Made by a program: the position numbers and the translations under genes
Source: an uncultured Clostridia bacterium
GTDB lineage: Bacteria; Bacillota; Clostridia; Christensenellales; Aristaeellaceae
NCBI GenBank assembly: GCA_946626395.1
Contig: CAMOUF010000157.1
Location: 1-6,664 of the forward strand
DNA length: 6,664 nt
Direction of reading: 5' to 3'
In this document: positions 6,390 to 6,664 of the stretch, piece by piece
How the letters are laid out: every line of letters begins with the position of its first letter
Position numbering within the stretch: the stretch's first letter is position 1
The notes under the pieces: generated by a model
Told to the model about the DNA's origin: nothing
Database searches by the model: none
The model's input: only the letters and a program-made list of their open reading frames with translations

Positions 6390-6481
6390 CGCTATTCTGT
6401 TTATAAAATCGTAACAGCGGAAAACAACAAATTATATTTTCTTCCATGTTTTTCCTGAATCGCTTTTCTTGGAAGGAAAAA

Positions 6482-6523
6482 AGCGCGGACAGCTCCACTG
6501 GCGGCTGTCCGCGCTGTCTTTTT
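6482..6523 (+). terminator. Rho-independent terminator after the AEC gene, possibly bidirectional
   Basis: A perfect 12-bp GC-rich stem (AGCGCGGACAGC 6482-6493 with 6504-6515) with a 10-nt loop is followed by GTCTTTTT, with the T-run at 6519-6523. Six A residues at 6477-6482 precede the stem, giving a T-run on the minus strand too, so it may stop transcription in both directions. It lies 93 nt after the AEC stop. An alternative 7-bp stem (CGCTTTT 6461-6467 with AAAAGCG 6479-6485) overlaps the base of the terminator stem; it is weaker and its relevance is unclear. Confidence 0.92.
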
Positions 6524-6543
6524 GGCTCAATTTAATAGTTTGT

Positions 6544-6588
6544 GTGGGGGAAACCGCTCTTTGGATGCCAAAGAGCGGTTTCCCCCAC
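6544..6588. repeat. Perfect 21-bp inverted repeat (hairpin) without T-tract
   Basis: Positions 6544-6564 are exactly complementary to 6568-6588, leaving a 3-nt ATG loop. In RNA two further pairs (6543-6589 as U-G and 6542-6590 as G-C) could extend it to 23 bp. The arm runs from GTGGGGG through AAACCGC to TCTTTGG. Neither strand has a T-run after the stem, so it is not a standard terminator. It sits 20 nt after the terminator T-run. A dispersed palindromic repeat of REP type is plausible, but no second copy is in the window. Confidence 0.85.
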
Positions 6589-6664
6589 GCCCCCTTCCGA
6601 GAAAGCAATAAAGGATTCACTAATTTCGTTTTTCCTTCTTGGTTTATTTCGGAACAGAATAATA

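Noticed and set aside
6432..6620. Minus-strand 62-residue frame at the right end
   Set aside because: It runs straight through the terminator and the 21-bp hairpin and shows no protein family features or convincing ribosome site.
6600..6664. Promoter for a gene beyond the right edge
   Set aside because: The stretch is AT-rich but has no pair of -35 and -10 boxes at acceptable spacing on either strand.

Overview
The window looks like a GC-rich member of the Bacillota (class Clostridia), probably a gut or rumen anaerobe. The evidence is an ECF-type vitamin transporter S component, a type III pantothenate kinase (CoaX), a near-perfect sigma-A promoter, purine-rich Shine-Dalgarno sites and a Rho-independent terminator. 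The genus cannot be fixed from sequence alone. All genes read on the + strand.

Layout. (1) Positions 1-783 hold the 3' end of a large gene whose encoded tail resembles the C-terminal region of glycoside hydrolase family 2 (beta-galactosidase-like) proteins. (2) Positions 784-1289 have no gene. This stretch holds two facing arrays of degenerate 7-base repeats (783-824 and 1054-1118). Between them lies a separate element bounded by TGTCATTYTGA inverted repeats (899-1023). After the arrays come a consensus promoter (1156-1184) and a structured leader of about 100 nt. (3) Positions 1290-3993 form a tight three-gene operon: an ECF S component (probably for pantothenate), coaX and hom (homoserine dehydrogenase with an ACT domain). 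(4) Positions 3999-4085 hold a second heptamer-repeat locus, with a different unit but the same inverted design. (5) Positions 4107-6389 hold a membrane-anchored CapA-like protein that has lost nearly all expected metal-binding residues, followed 36 nt later by an auxin efflux carrier (AEC) family permease. (6) Positions 6390-6664 have no gene but contain a strong terminator (6482-6523) and a perfect 21-bp hairpin (6544-6588). I see nothing assignable after 6589.

How the genes work together. The S component would recruit a shared ECF energizing module encoded elsewhere and import a vitamin. CoaX phosphorylates pantothenate as the first step to coenzyme A, which is the main reason to suspect pantothenate as the imported substrate. 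Hom makes homoserine for threonine and methionine; its link to the other two is by co-transcription, and the physiological reason is not evident. The CapA-like protein and the AEC permease are probably co-transcribed, but their joint role is unknown.

The most unusual content is non-coding or degenerate: the two inverted heptamer loci placed at or just after stop codons, the nested IR element, the structured leader, and the apparent CapA pseudoenzyme. No phage, CRISPR, transposase, tRNA or rRNA was recognised.
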